Origin: Enterococcus hulanensis
Lineage (GTDB): Bacteria; Bacillota; Bacilli; Lactobacillales; Enterococcaceae
Direction of reading: 5' to 3'
DNA: 64,000 bases
Assembly (NCBI RefSeq): GCF_005405485.1
Contig: NZ_BJED01000013.1
Location: 1 to 64,000 of the forward strand
Below the pieces are notes generated by a model. That model had not been told where the DNA came from, ran no database searches, and was given only the letters and a program-made list of their open reading frames with translations. Every line of letters starts with the position of its first letter. The first letter of the stretch is position 1. A program made the position numbers and the translations under genes. Below are positions 36,473 through 44,004 of this stretch, one piece after another.

Positions 36473-36787
36473 AAGCTGGAGCTTCATTTGTTTTTGCTTG
36501 AACATATCTCCGATTAAAATCGTATGTTCCTCTTGATTGATGCGGTAGAAGAGCGCGAAACTTTTTCCAATCAGAATCCGATAGGTTGGACGATCAAAGC
36601 CGTATCTATCCGCGACGTTTTCATACATTTCGGGAAATTGCTTCAAATGGTTGAATGAGTGATAAATCGCTTGAACAAATTGGCGGATTTTTTCATCAGG
36701 CAGAAGCAGCTCGTTTTGCCATTCGAAGATGTTTGCTTGAAGACTCTTCTTAAAAGATTCAGAGTAAATGAGTGTATACTGTTCCAT
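36443..36787 (-). CDS. RelE/ParE-superfamily toxin
   Basis: This 114-residue small basic protein has the RelE/ParE/YoeB fold pattern: the helix FKKSLQANIFEWQNELL, the FPEMYENV turn and strands YRILIGKSFALFYRINQEEHTILIGDMFKQKQ. RelE members cleave mRNA on the ribosome, while ParE members poison gyrase; the sequence alone does not decide. The ATG directly follows the antitoxin stop (TAAATG), so the two are coupled. It overlaps the terminator at its 3' end. Confidence 0.75.
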   Translation of the reverse strand: MEQYTLIYSESFKKSLQANIFEWQNELLLPDEKIRQFVQAIYHSFNHLKQFPEMYENVADRYGFDRPTYRILIGKSFALFYRINQEEHTILIGDMFKQKQMKLQLKKTITGKAQ

Positions 36788-37039
36788 TTATTCGCCCCAA
36801 CCATATTTGCCGAAAAGCTCGGTCATTTCTGATTCAGTGACGGTGTTTTTTGTTTCAAAATCCGCGAAGCTTTCTTCAATCAGTTGGCGATCCTGCTCTT
36901 TTGCAGCATCTTGCGCATCTAAAATAAAGAGATTTCCTTCTCTGCGAACGTTTAACACATCGCCTTCATGCAGCCCCCACTCCTTAGGGAAAATTCCGCC
37001 GATCGAGTTTCCGATTTTTCGAACCTTGATTTGTTTCAT
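36788..37039 (-). CDS. AbrB/MazE-type antitoxin
   Basis: This 83-residue protein has an N-terminal swapped-hairpin AbrB/SpoVT domain (KVRKIGNSIGGIFPKEWGLHEGDVLNV), which binds DNA, and an acidic C-terminal tail (EESFADFETKNTVTESE) that would neutralise the basic toxin. GGAGGT lies 8 nt before the ATG at 37039; the ATG at 37045 is too close. It is probably autoregulated as in other toxin-antitoxin pairs. An AbrB-fold antitoxin with a RelE-fold toxin is a mixed pairing. Confidence 0.78.
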   Translation of the reverse strand: MKQIKVRKIGNSIGGIFPKEWGLHEGDVLNVRREGNLFILDAQDAAKEQDRQLIEESFADFETKNTVTESEMTELFGKYGWGE

Positions 37040-37141
37040 CAGCATTACCTCCAGTTAATAAAGTACGTAAATTCTAGAGATTTCTTTTAAGGGGGGATAA
37101 CATGTTATAACTTTTTGAGCGATCAAATAATTTAAAAGCAA

Positions 37142-37171
37142 TGGACAAACGAAAAACAGGCTTGCTATGAT
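37142..37171 (+). promoter_or_regulatory. Promoter of the AraC-family gene
   Basis: TGGACA (37142-37147), an 18-nt spacer and an extended -10 TGCTATGAT (37163-37171) lie 33 nt before the start codon. Confidence 0.5.
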
Positions 37172-37203
37172 GATAGAAAGAGAAATCAAAAGGGGTGAGG
37201 TTC

Positions 37204-38037
37204 ATGATCGAACAGAAGGCGATCTTTGCTTATCAAGATCGGCAGCGTATTATTTTTGGCAATGAAGAGTGTTTATACGTGAAGCCTCATCCAGCATTAC
37301 AGGACTATATTTCAAATTACACGCTGACATTTCCAACCAAAGAAACGATCTCGGAGGAGTATACGGTGATTCCCCATGGCTGCGGAACGTTGATCTTTGC
37401 TTTGGAAAATCAGAATTTCAGCAGTCGATTATTTGGTCCGGCGACAAAAGCGGCGCGGGTGGGGGATCAGGCGGCGACCTTCGATCAATTATTTATCGTG
37501 GAGTTTCAACCAGCAGGGCTGTATCCTTTTTTAGGTTTTAAACAAGATGATCTGACGGATCAGCTTTTTTCCTTTGAGTTGATTCAGGCTAAATTAAATC
37601 GAGCAATCCTGGAATTGCTGGAAACAGCCGAAAGTGTTCAAGCGCTGATTTTTGGTGTCGATCAATTGTTTTTGCGGGCTATTTTACAGGAGTGTCCACC
37701 GGAATTAACCGCTTCGGCTAAACAAATCATTCGCCAATCCGGCAATAGTTCATTGAAGGAATTGTCAGACGCGGTCTTTTATAGTGAGCGGCATTTGACG
37801 CGCTTATTCAATGAGTATCTAGGCATGAGCAGTAAAACTTTTTCACGTTTGGTTCGCGTCAATCGAACGATTCGTTTGTTAAACCAGCCTGATGGAGAAC
37901 TTACCCAAGCCTACGAAGCTGCCGGCTATTATGATTTTTCTCATTTTAATCGTGATTTCAAGCGGATAACCGGCTATACGCCGCAAGCCTATCGCCGAAA
38001 GATGTCCGATTTTTACAGTGAAATCGCCAAATTCTAA
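37204..38037 (+). CDS. AraC-family transcriptional regulator
   Basis: The product (277 aa) has a variable N-terminal sensing region (residues 1-150) and a C-terminal double helix-turn-helix: SLKELSDAVFYSERHLTRLFNEYLG, then the signature YYDFSHFNRDFKRITGYTPQAYR. GGGGTGAGG precedes the ATG at 37204. It is followed 58 nt later by a VOC-family gene on the same strand, which it may control. The ligand is unknown. Confidence 0.82.
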   Translation: MIEQKAIFAYQDRQRIIFGNEECLYVKPHPALQDYISNYTLTFPTKETISEEYTVIPHGCGTLIFALENQNFSSRLFGPATKAARVGDQAATFDQLFIVEFQPAGLYPFLGFKQDDLTDQLFSFELIQAKLNRAILELLETAESVQALIFGVDQLFLRAILQECPPELTASAKQIIRQSGNSSLKELSDAVFYSERHLTRLFNEYLGMSSKTFSRLVRVNRTIRLLNQPDGELTQAYEAAGYYDFSHFNRDFKRITGYTPQAYRRKMSDFYSEIAKF

Positions 38038-38095
38038 GGGTATAGTTGGAAAAAAAGAGAAAGGGAGCCTTATCTCGGCTCTAGGGGTGATAAAC

Positions 38096-38560
38096 ATGAA
38101 TTATGGCGGTGTATTGATTGCAGTAAAAGATATGACAAAGGCAAAGCATTTTTATGAGGAGGTCATGGAACAAGAGGTGCAGATGGATTTGGATAATATC
38201 CATGTGGCTTTTGCCAGCGGCTTTACGTTGCAGGCTGATTATGAAGGCTTGCTTGGTGTTTCGCTGAAACCAAAAGACCAGCCGGATAATTTTCAGCTTT
38301 ATTTTGAAGTGGAGGATCTGGATAAATGGGAAGCAAAGCTTGTAAAAGTGGATGGGATCGAATTTCTTCATCACAGCAAGGAGTATCCATGGGGCCAGCG
38401 GGTCATGCGTTTTTATGACCATGATAAATACATTGTAGAAGTTTCCGAAAGTATGGAAAGTGTGGTCAAACGCTTCTTGAATCAAGGAATGTCCGTCACA
38501 GAAACGGCGGAGAAAACGATGTTCCCAGTAGAATTTGTTCAACAGTTTGTGCAGAGGTAA
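38096..38560 (+). CDS. VOC-family (glyoxalase/dioxygenase fold) protein
   Basis: The product (154 aa) has the beta-alpha-beta-beta-beta repeats of the vicinal-oxygen-chelate fold (GGVLIAVKDMTKAKHFYEEVM, then YDHDKYIVEVSE with a metal-type Glu). Residues 120-154 form an extra helical tail not usual in minimal VOC proteins. AGGGGTGAT precedes the ATG at 38096. It is likely co-transcribed with the AraC gene. Substrate unknown; detoxification or small-molecule binding are both possible. Confidence 0.75.
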   Translation: MNYGGVLIAVKDMTKAKHFYEEVMEQEVQMDLDNIHVAFASGFTLQADYEGLLGVSLKPKDQPDNFQLYFEVEDLDKWEAKLVKVDGIEFLHHSKEYPWGQRVMRFYDHDKYIVEVSESMESVVKRFLNQGMSVTETAEKTMFPVEFVQQFVQR

Positions 38561-38586
38561 GCGGAAATGAAAAGAAGAATGGAATA

Positions 38587-38623
38587 AAAAACACTGTCGC
38601 TTTTTTGCGACAGTGTTTTTTAC
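38587..38623 (+). terminator. Terminator after the VOC gene
   Basis: A perfect 14-bp stem AAAAACACTGTCGC (38587-38600) / GCGACAGTGTTTTT (38607-38620) with a T6 loop. Confidence 0.85.
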
Positions 38624-38658
38624 TTTTAAAGAAAGTGTAAATTTAAACAGTTTTAATA

Positions 38659-38962
38659 CCAGAGTTTTCGATGTCTAGCTTCACGAACTAGCTTTTCTAC
38701 ACAAGTTCCGCATACAGTTGCTGCTAAATTAGCATTAAGCAGAACTAGCATATCGGCAATAAGCGAAAATTTTGTTAAGTCTGAGAAGCGCCAAGTAGGT
38801 ATCAATCAACATCAGCTCCTAAAGATCGCTGTGATTCTTGACAACTTATCAAAATTTTAGTCTTATTGCTGTGAGACACAGCGATCGGTTTTTGGAGCTG
38901 ATGTGGAACAGTACCTACTTGGTGCTCAAAAGCTGAACGAGTTCGCGAAGCCTTTCTATGGT
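38659..38962. repeat. Palindromic element, long form with nested palindrome
   Basis: The outer arms (TACCAGAGTTTTCGATGTCT and AGCTTCACGAACTAGCTTTT versus AAAAGCTGAACGAGTTCG and CGAAGCCTTTCTAT) match the element at 34739. Inside it carries a further, extra palindrome: GCGCCAAGTAGGTA with TACCTACTTGGTGCTC, ACATCAGCTCC with GGAGCTGATGT, and GATCGCTGTG with CACAGCGATC. The whole could fold into one very long hairpin. It fills the gap before the aquaporin 3' end and contains no gene. Confidence 0.7.
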
Positions 38963-39693
38963 TAAATGAATAGTGCTTTATATAATGCGATGGCTGCGAT
39001 GGAAGCCACGATCGGTGCTAAAACGGGCACCCATGAATAGCTCCATTGTGAATCGCCTTTGTGTTTCAATGGTAATAGTGCATGCATGATCCGAGGACCT
39101 AAGTCACGTGCTGGGTTCAAACCAGGTCCAGTTGGTCCGCCAAAGGATGCGACCAATGTCCATACGAGAAAACCTAATGCTAAGTGAGCTGTTCCTAAAT
39201 TGTCTTGGAAGAAGGGTGCTTTCGTGATCCCAAGGGCACCGAAGAACAAAATGAATGAACCAAAGAACTCATTCACGAATCCGTTAAATTTAGAACCAAC
39301 ACTATTGATTGTTGAGAATGTTCCTAATACGTGCAGCTTGTCTTCTGTTTGGTCATAATAAGGTTTGTAGCTTGCGACTACGACTAATTGTCCGACCATC
39401 GCGCCAAGGAATTGAACGGCGATGTAAGGAAGAACTTCAGCCGAAGGGAAAAAGCCGCTCACAGCCAAACCAATCGTAAACGCTGGGTTGATGTGGTTAC
39501 CGCTAATACCGCCAAAAATCATTGCAGGAATCATAACCCCGCAGCCGTAACCTACTGCAATCAACATCCAGTCACTACCGTAACCTTTTGTACCTCTCAA
39601 ATCAACGTTGGCAACTGCGCCATTTCCTAACATTACTAATAAAGCAGTCCCCAAGAACTCAGCAGCTAACCGAGTAGTCAGTGAATAATCCAT
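38962..39693 (-). CDS. Aquaglyceroporin (MIP family, GlpF-like)
   Basis: The channel (243 aa) has six membrane helices and both NPA boxes, HINPAFTIG near residue 70 and GLNPARDLGPR near residue 196; the Asp after the second box favours glycerol over water-only transport. TAGGAGG precedes the ATG. It is alone on the minus strand. The upstream gap to 39913 is AT-rich and holds only its promoter region. GlpF is the best guess; small-solute specificity is not proven. Confidence 0.85.
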   Translation of the reverse strand: MDYSLTTRLAAEFLGTALLVMLGNGAVANVDLRGTKGYGSDWMLIAVGYGCGVMIPAMIFGGISGNHINPAFTIGLAVSGFFPSAEVLPYIAVQFLGAMVGQLVVVASYKPYYDQTEDKLHVLGTFSTINSVGSKFNGFVNEFFGSFILFFGALGITKAPFFQDNLGTAHLALGFLVWTLVASFGGPTGPGLNPARDLGPRIMHALLPLKHKGDSQWSYSWVPVLAPIVASIAAIALYKALFI

Positions 39694-39913
39694 AAAAACC
39701 TCCTAAAATATTTGAAATAAGAATGAAAATGTAAATGAAAATTTCATTCTATATCTTAATCCCTATCTTTGTAATTAGCAAATGTTAACCTCAAAAAAAC
39801 AGTAAATTTCTATGAGAAATGACAACACAGGTTATTAAAGCGGGGGATAGCGAGATTTCAACGAAAAATTTGCTTTAAATAGAAAAAAACTCATTCAAAT
39901 GAACGAGTTTTTG

Positions 39914-40921
39914 TCAGTTTATTAGAACCAGATGACGGAAGTTAGGATTGTTTTCAATCAATTTATGAGCCCCATAGAAATTTTTATCAGAAAAACCGTT
40001 TAGCTGGGCGGTTAAAATCGATTTCAATTGTTTCTTCTCCCATAAGTAGACCAAGAGCTCCATGACATTGTGAGAATATTCGATGCCTTCCTCAGTAGCA
40101 AAGGATGCTTCCAAGAATTCTTCACAGTAAAAGTTCAGGTAATCTGGATCGAAGTTTTTGCTTTTCTTTTTAATGAAATGCAGCAACAGTATCTTAGCCG
40201 TGTCCTTGAACGCAGCTAGATGATCGAAGCTTTTTTCCTTTTCGGTATCCAAGTTGATCACGTAATCGATCGGTGTCATGTCGGCATCGCTCAATTCGCG
40301 GGATAAATGGGTAGATTGCGAAAGAACCACATCCGCGCCCATATTTTTGATCCAAATCTCCGAGTTGTTTTTGTTGATCGTAGCGGCGACCTTGAGTCCC
40401 GCCCATTTCGCTAGCTGGATGATGGTCGCACCCAAGCCATCCGAAGTATTCAAGATCAGCAGATTCCCTTGGTTTTTCCCCGGCTTCGGGGTTAGCTGCA
40501 GCTGCTTGAACAAGACCTCAAAGGCTAAGAAAAAGCTGTAGGAAAAAGCCGCGGCTTCATCAGTTGGAAATGAATCCGGCAATTTTATGATCGATCGGAC
40601 ATCCGCGATCTGAAAATTACTGTAGCTGCCGTATTTTCCGACCTTATTCACGTAAAGTACGCGATCCCCCACGTTTAGGCGCGGGTTGCTGCTGCCTAGA
40701 CGGGTAATGATCCCGACGCCGCCGAAGCCTAAGATGTAGGGCTTCTTGTTGCCTTTGATCGTTTGGCGAATCTGTGTATCCAAGGTGCTGATGGAAATGG
40801 CGGAAATTTTTATCATGACATCATTTTCCCGTAATTTCGGAAGCATGATTTTATATTGTTCAAATTTTTTATCTTCTTTTAAACGAAATTTTTTCTCGAA
40901 CCCAATCGCGTCTGAAATCAT
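39914..40921 (-). CDS. MDR-family NADPH:quinone oxidoreductase / alcohol dehydrogenase-like
   Basis: The product (335 aa) is a zinc-less medium-chain reductase. It has an N-terminal GroES-like domain and a Rossmann domain with LLILNTSDGLGATIIQLAKWAG, where the usual GxGxxG/AxxGVG is altered to TSDGLG. The nucleotide site may therefore be atypical. GAGGAGG precedes the ATG. An IS element lies about 60 bp upstream and has probably separated the gene from its original promoter. Confidence 0.75.
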   Translation of the reverse strand: MISDAIGFEKKFRLKEDKKFEQYKIMLPKLRENDVMIKISAISISTLDTQIRQTIKGNKKPYILGFGGVGIITRLGSSNPRLNVGDRVLYVNKVGKYGSYSNFQIADVRSIIKLPDSFPTDEAAAFSYSFFLAFEVLFKQLQLTPKPGKNQGNLLILNTSDGLGATIIQLAKWAGLKVAATINKNNSEIWIKNMGADVVLSQSTHLSRELSDADMTPIDYVINLDTEKEKSFDHLAAFKDTAKILLLHFIKKKSKNFDPDYLNFYCEEFLEASFATEEGIEYSHNVMELLVYLWEKKQLKSILTAQLNGFSDKNFYGAHKLIENNPNFRHLVLIN

Positions 40922-41128
40922 TCGTTTTAACCTCCTCAGAAATAACTTTCTGAATCTCCACTTTTTAACTTAATTTAGGCAGAAGTCGCCCATCCTCTAT
41001 AGGTGGGTGATGAATGCCCTTCGGTATGAGGGCCGTCGGTGATTCGAAAACCGACATGAAAGGCTTCTTGTCTATTTATTTTATCCTATGTTATAGTCAG
41101 TCTATATAAGAAATGAGCTGATATAACA

Positions 41129-41533
41129 ATGGAATTAGATACTAATAACCATTCAGTATTTCTTCTCTATTATCATCTTGTACTGGTAACTAAATATCGC
41201 AGACAAGTAATTGATGATGAAATATCTGAATTTGCTAAAACAACTTTTGAACGAATTGCGGAATCTTATCACATAACTTTAGTTGAGTGGAATCATGATA
41301 AAGACCATGTTCATATCCTGTTCAAAGCTCAACCGAAAACAGAGTTGACAAAATTCATCAATGCGTATAAAAGTGCTAGTTCACGGTTGATAAAGCGTGA
41401 TTATCCTAGAGTAAAACAATATCTTTGGAAAGAAAAGTTTTGGTCTAAAAGTTTCTGCCTGTTGACAACTGGCGGCGCACCAATTGATGTCATCAAAAAG
41501 TATATTCAGAATCAAGGGAATAACCACAAATAG
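41129..41533 (+). CDS. tnpA: IS200/IS605 Y1 transposase TnpA
   Basis: This HUH single-strand transposase (134 aa) has the YHLVLVTKYRRQV opening, the HUH motif HVHIL and the catalytic Tyr in KKYIQNQ near residue 127. It is full-length. It excises and inserts single-stranded copies at the lagging strand using the foldable ends. It is followed by tnpB after 7 nt. Confidence 0.9.
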   Translation: MELDTNNHSVFLLYYHLVLVTKYRRQVIDDEISEFAKTTFERIAESYHITLVEWNHDKDHVHILFKAQPKTELTKFINAYKSASSRLIKRDYPRVKQYLWKEKFWSKSFCLLTTGGAPIDVIKKYIQNQGNNHK

Positions 41534-41540
41534 AGAGTAG

Positions 41541-42692
41541 ATGAATCTTATGGAACGACTAAAAGCACACAAATTTAGAATCTATCCAACGGAAGAGCAA
41601 GAAATATTCTTTGCTAAATCTTTTGGTTGTGTCCGTAAGGTCTATAATCTGATGCTTGATGATCGAATGAAAGCCTATGAAGAAACGAAAAAAGATTTTT
41701 CTAAAAAAATGACTTTTCCTACACCTGCCAAATACAAGACAGAGTTCCCGTTTTTGAAGGAGGTTGATAGCCTAGCTTTAGCCAATGCTCAACTTAATTT
41801 GGATAAAGCTTACAAAAATTTCTTTCGTGATAAATCAGTTGGGTTTCCTCGGTTCAAAAGTAAAAAAAATCCGGTTCAAAGCTATACTACTAATAATCAA
41901 AATGGAACAGTGAGCTTATTAGACAATAAATTCATTAAAATACCGAAGTTGAAATCACTTGTTAGAATTAGGCTTCATAGACAACCTAAAGGAACTATCA
42001 AATCTGCCACAATATCACGTCATTCAAGTGGTAAATATCATATTTCCTTATTGTGTAAAGAAGAAAGAGTTGAGCTTCCTAAAACTAATTCTGCTATTGG
42101 AATTGATCTCGGTATAACTGATTTTGCTATTTTTTCTGACGGTCAAAAGATCGATAATAATAAATTTACGTCAAAAATGGCAAAAAAACTAAAACGTGAA
42201 CAACGTAAATTGTCGAGACGGGCATTACTAGCTAAAAAGAAAGGCATCAATCTCTTTGAAGCAAAAAACTATCAGAAACAAAAACAAAAAGTTGCTCGCC
42301 TGCATGAAAAAGTAATGAATCAACGCAACGACTTTCTGAATAAATTAAGTACAGAAATTATCAAAAATCACGATATTATCTGTATTGAAGACTTAAATTC
42401 AAAAGGTATGTTACGTAATCATAAACTAGCTAAAAGTATTTCGGATGTATCGTGGTCTAGTTTTGTGACTAAATTACAATACAAATCTGATTGGTACGGA
42501 CGTGAAATTATCAAAGTAGATAAATGGTTTCCTTCCAGCCAAATTTGTTCAGAATGTGGGCATAACGATGGCAAAAAGATGCTCGAAATCCGAGATTGGA
42601 CTTGTTCTGTTTGTCATGCTCATCATGACCGAGACATCAACGCAAGCATCAATATTCTGACCGAAGGACTACGACTAAAACAATTAGCATAG
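41541..42692 (+). CDS. tnpB: RNA-guided nuclease TnpB
   Basis: This ancestor-type of Cas12 (383 aa) has RuvC motif I GIDLGITDFAIF, motif II with Glu in ICIEDLN, a zinc ribbon CSECGHN...CSVCHAHHDRD, and the last RuvC Asp in HDRDINASINI. All catalytic residues are present. It uses an RNA from its own 3' end and the right end to cut the donor site after excision and so keep the element. GAGAG lies close to the ATG at 41541; a second ATG at 41550 is possible. Confidence 0.9.
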   Translation: MNLMERLKAHKFRIYPTEEQEIFFAKSFGCVRKVYNLMLDDRMKAYEETKKDFSKKMTFPTPAKYKTEFPFLKEVDSLALANAQLNLDKAYKNFFRDKSVGFPRFKSKKNPVQSYTTNNQNGTVSLLDNKFIKIPKLKSLVRIRLHRQPKGTIKSATISRHSSGKYHISLLCKEERVELPKTNSAIGIDLGITDFAIFSDGQKIDNNKFTSKMAKKLKREQRKLSRRALLAKKKGINLFEAKNYQKQKQKVARLHEKVMNQRNDFLNKLSTEIIKNHDIICIEDLNSKGMLRNHKLAKSISDVSWSSFVTKLQYKSDWYGREIIKVDKWFPSSQICSECGHNDGKKMLEIRDWTCSVCHAHHDRDINASINILTEGLRLKQLA

Positions 42693-43070
42693 ATACAATC
42701 AAGAACCGTAGGAACTACGGGGATAGCTTGGTAAATAAGAGAAACCGCTGTGAACAAAGAAATACGTTCGCAAGTAAGCTCTATTCCCAAGAAGCTCCCA
42801 CTTCAAGCGTTAAGAACCGTTAGGGTTAGCTAAGTGGTGAGTAGTTCACAATGACTACTTATAATATACTTTATTTAACAAAGAGAAGGAAATAATTTCT
42901 TCAAAATCGAAAAAGAACAGGAAGGTTTTAGCAAATTTGGTTCTAGTTGTTTGTCAAAATCGCTAGAAAAGGAAAGATTCTCCGCTTTTTCTGTTGTGAA
43001 AGTTGTACTTAACTTGTGAGGGGCAGCGAAGATAGGTAGAATTATAATAGTAGGAAATAGGAGGAAGAAC

Positions 43071-43697
43071 ATGTTCACTGAAAAAAGTTTTGCAGTTTTT
43101 GACGTTGAAGGATTAGATGGTCGGATGGCGGCTATTCGCAAAGAGATCCAACCGACTTTTCAACAATTAGATGAAGTATTTCAACAGGTGCTGGAACCGC
43201 TGCTGGGGGAAGAATTATTTATCCACATTGCCCAGCATCGCCGCCGCACGACTTATCCACCGGAAAATACTTGGTCAGCCTTGAGCCGGCAAAAGCGCGG
43301 TTACAAGATGGAGCCGCATTTCCAATTAGGGATTTGGCCGGACTACGTCTTTATGTGGTTGTCCTGCATCGATCAGCCGAAAAATGAGCAGGCGATCGCA
43401 CAAGCACTCTTGGACAATCAACAAGCGATTGCCGGGTTATCCCCAGATTTCGTCTTGTCTGGCGATCATACCCAGCCAAAATTGGAAGAGTTATCACCAG
43501 AAAACACCGAACGACTGTTGAAAAGGTTCCGCGATGTGAAAAAAGGCGAGTTCCAAATTGGCCGAATCATCAAAAAAGAAGACCCAATCTGGAAAGATCC
43601 CGAAGCGGCACAAGCGTTTATGGTGGAAACCTACGAACAATTGGTGCCCATCTATCAATTAGCCATTGAAGCAAGTTTTGCACAGGTGGAAAACTAA
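43071..43697 (+). CDS. UPF0637/YktB-family (DUF1054) protein
   Basis: This 208-residue soluble protein has the DUF1054 hallmarks FTEKSFAVFDVEGLDGRMAAIR at the N-terminus and FQLGIWPDYVFMWLSCIDQPKN in the middle. The family fold is known structurally but its function is not. AGGAGG precedes the ATG, and TATAAT at about 43041 is a likely -10. It is monocistronic. Confidence 0.85.
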   Translation: MFTEKSFAVFDVEGLDGRMAAIRKEIQPTFQQLDEVFQQVLEPLLGEELFIHIAQHRRRTTYPPENTWSALSRQKRGYKMEPHFQLGIWPDYVFMWLSCIDQPKNEQAIAQALLDNQQAIAGLSPDFVLSGDHTQPKLEELSPENTERLLKRFRDVKKGEFQIGRIIKKEDPIWKDPEAAQAFMVETYEQLVPIYQLAIEASFAQVEN

Positions 43698-43794
43698 ATT
43701 TGGCTCTTTTCGATCAAATTAAAGAGACTCATTCAAGTTTAAAGTGGAAAATGTGGATGATTTTTTGAGCTCGCAAATAAGCCAGAGAAGTTGA

Positions 43795-43820
43795 ACAGCG
43801 ATTTTTTCGCTGTTTTTTTT
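43795..43820 (+). terminator. Terminator after the YktB-like gene
   Basis: ACAGCGA (43795-43801) pairs with TCGCTGT (43807-43813), followed by T7. Confidence 0.75.
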
Positions 43821-43901
43821 ATCCAATTAAGGTGTGGAGGAAGTGGAAGGGGTAACCTGCATTTTTTTTACAAAGTGTCTTTTTTGAACAGACGTATACA
43901 T

Positions 43902-43981
43902 ACTGTGACAAACGCGCTTTGAGACTGTGACAAAATTAGGTTTGAAAACAGGAACAGCGCGCTTATGATTCTCGCTATAAT
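43902..43981 (+). promoter_or_regulatory. Sugar-acid PTS promoter with twin activator-type boxes
   Basis: Direct repeats ACTGTGACAAA at 43902-43912 and 43924-43934 are 22 bp apart, two helical turns. A perfect -10 TATAAT (43976-43981) has no recognisable -35 at the right distance. A good -10 without a -35 and upstream in-phase repeats suggest activation, probably by the PRD regulator whose gene starts at 44005. Confidence 0.6.
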
Positions 43982-44004
43982 GAAGATGTCAGGAGGGAAA
44001 GAAA

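Larger units (their letters stand above)
40980..42849 (+). mobile_element. IS200/IS605-family insertion sequence (tnpA + tnpB)
   Basis: The element carries a Y1 transposase and a TnpB. The left end is highly foldable: CCCATCC/AGGTGGG (about 40989-41008), GCCCT/AGGGC and GTCGGT/ACCGAC (about 41037-41058). The right end after tnpB contains CCACTT...AAGTGG and finishes near GTAGTTCAC (42841-42849), typical for the family and expected to form the 3' part of the TnpB guide RNA. No target duplication is expected. Both genes look intact, so it may be active. Confidence 0.85.

Noticed and set aside
38081-38542. 153-codon minus-strand frame
   Set aside because: It is a full-length shadow of the VOC gene, which has a good start, ribosome site and recognisable fold.
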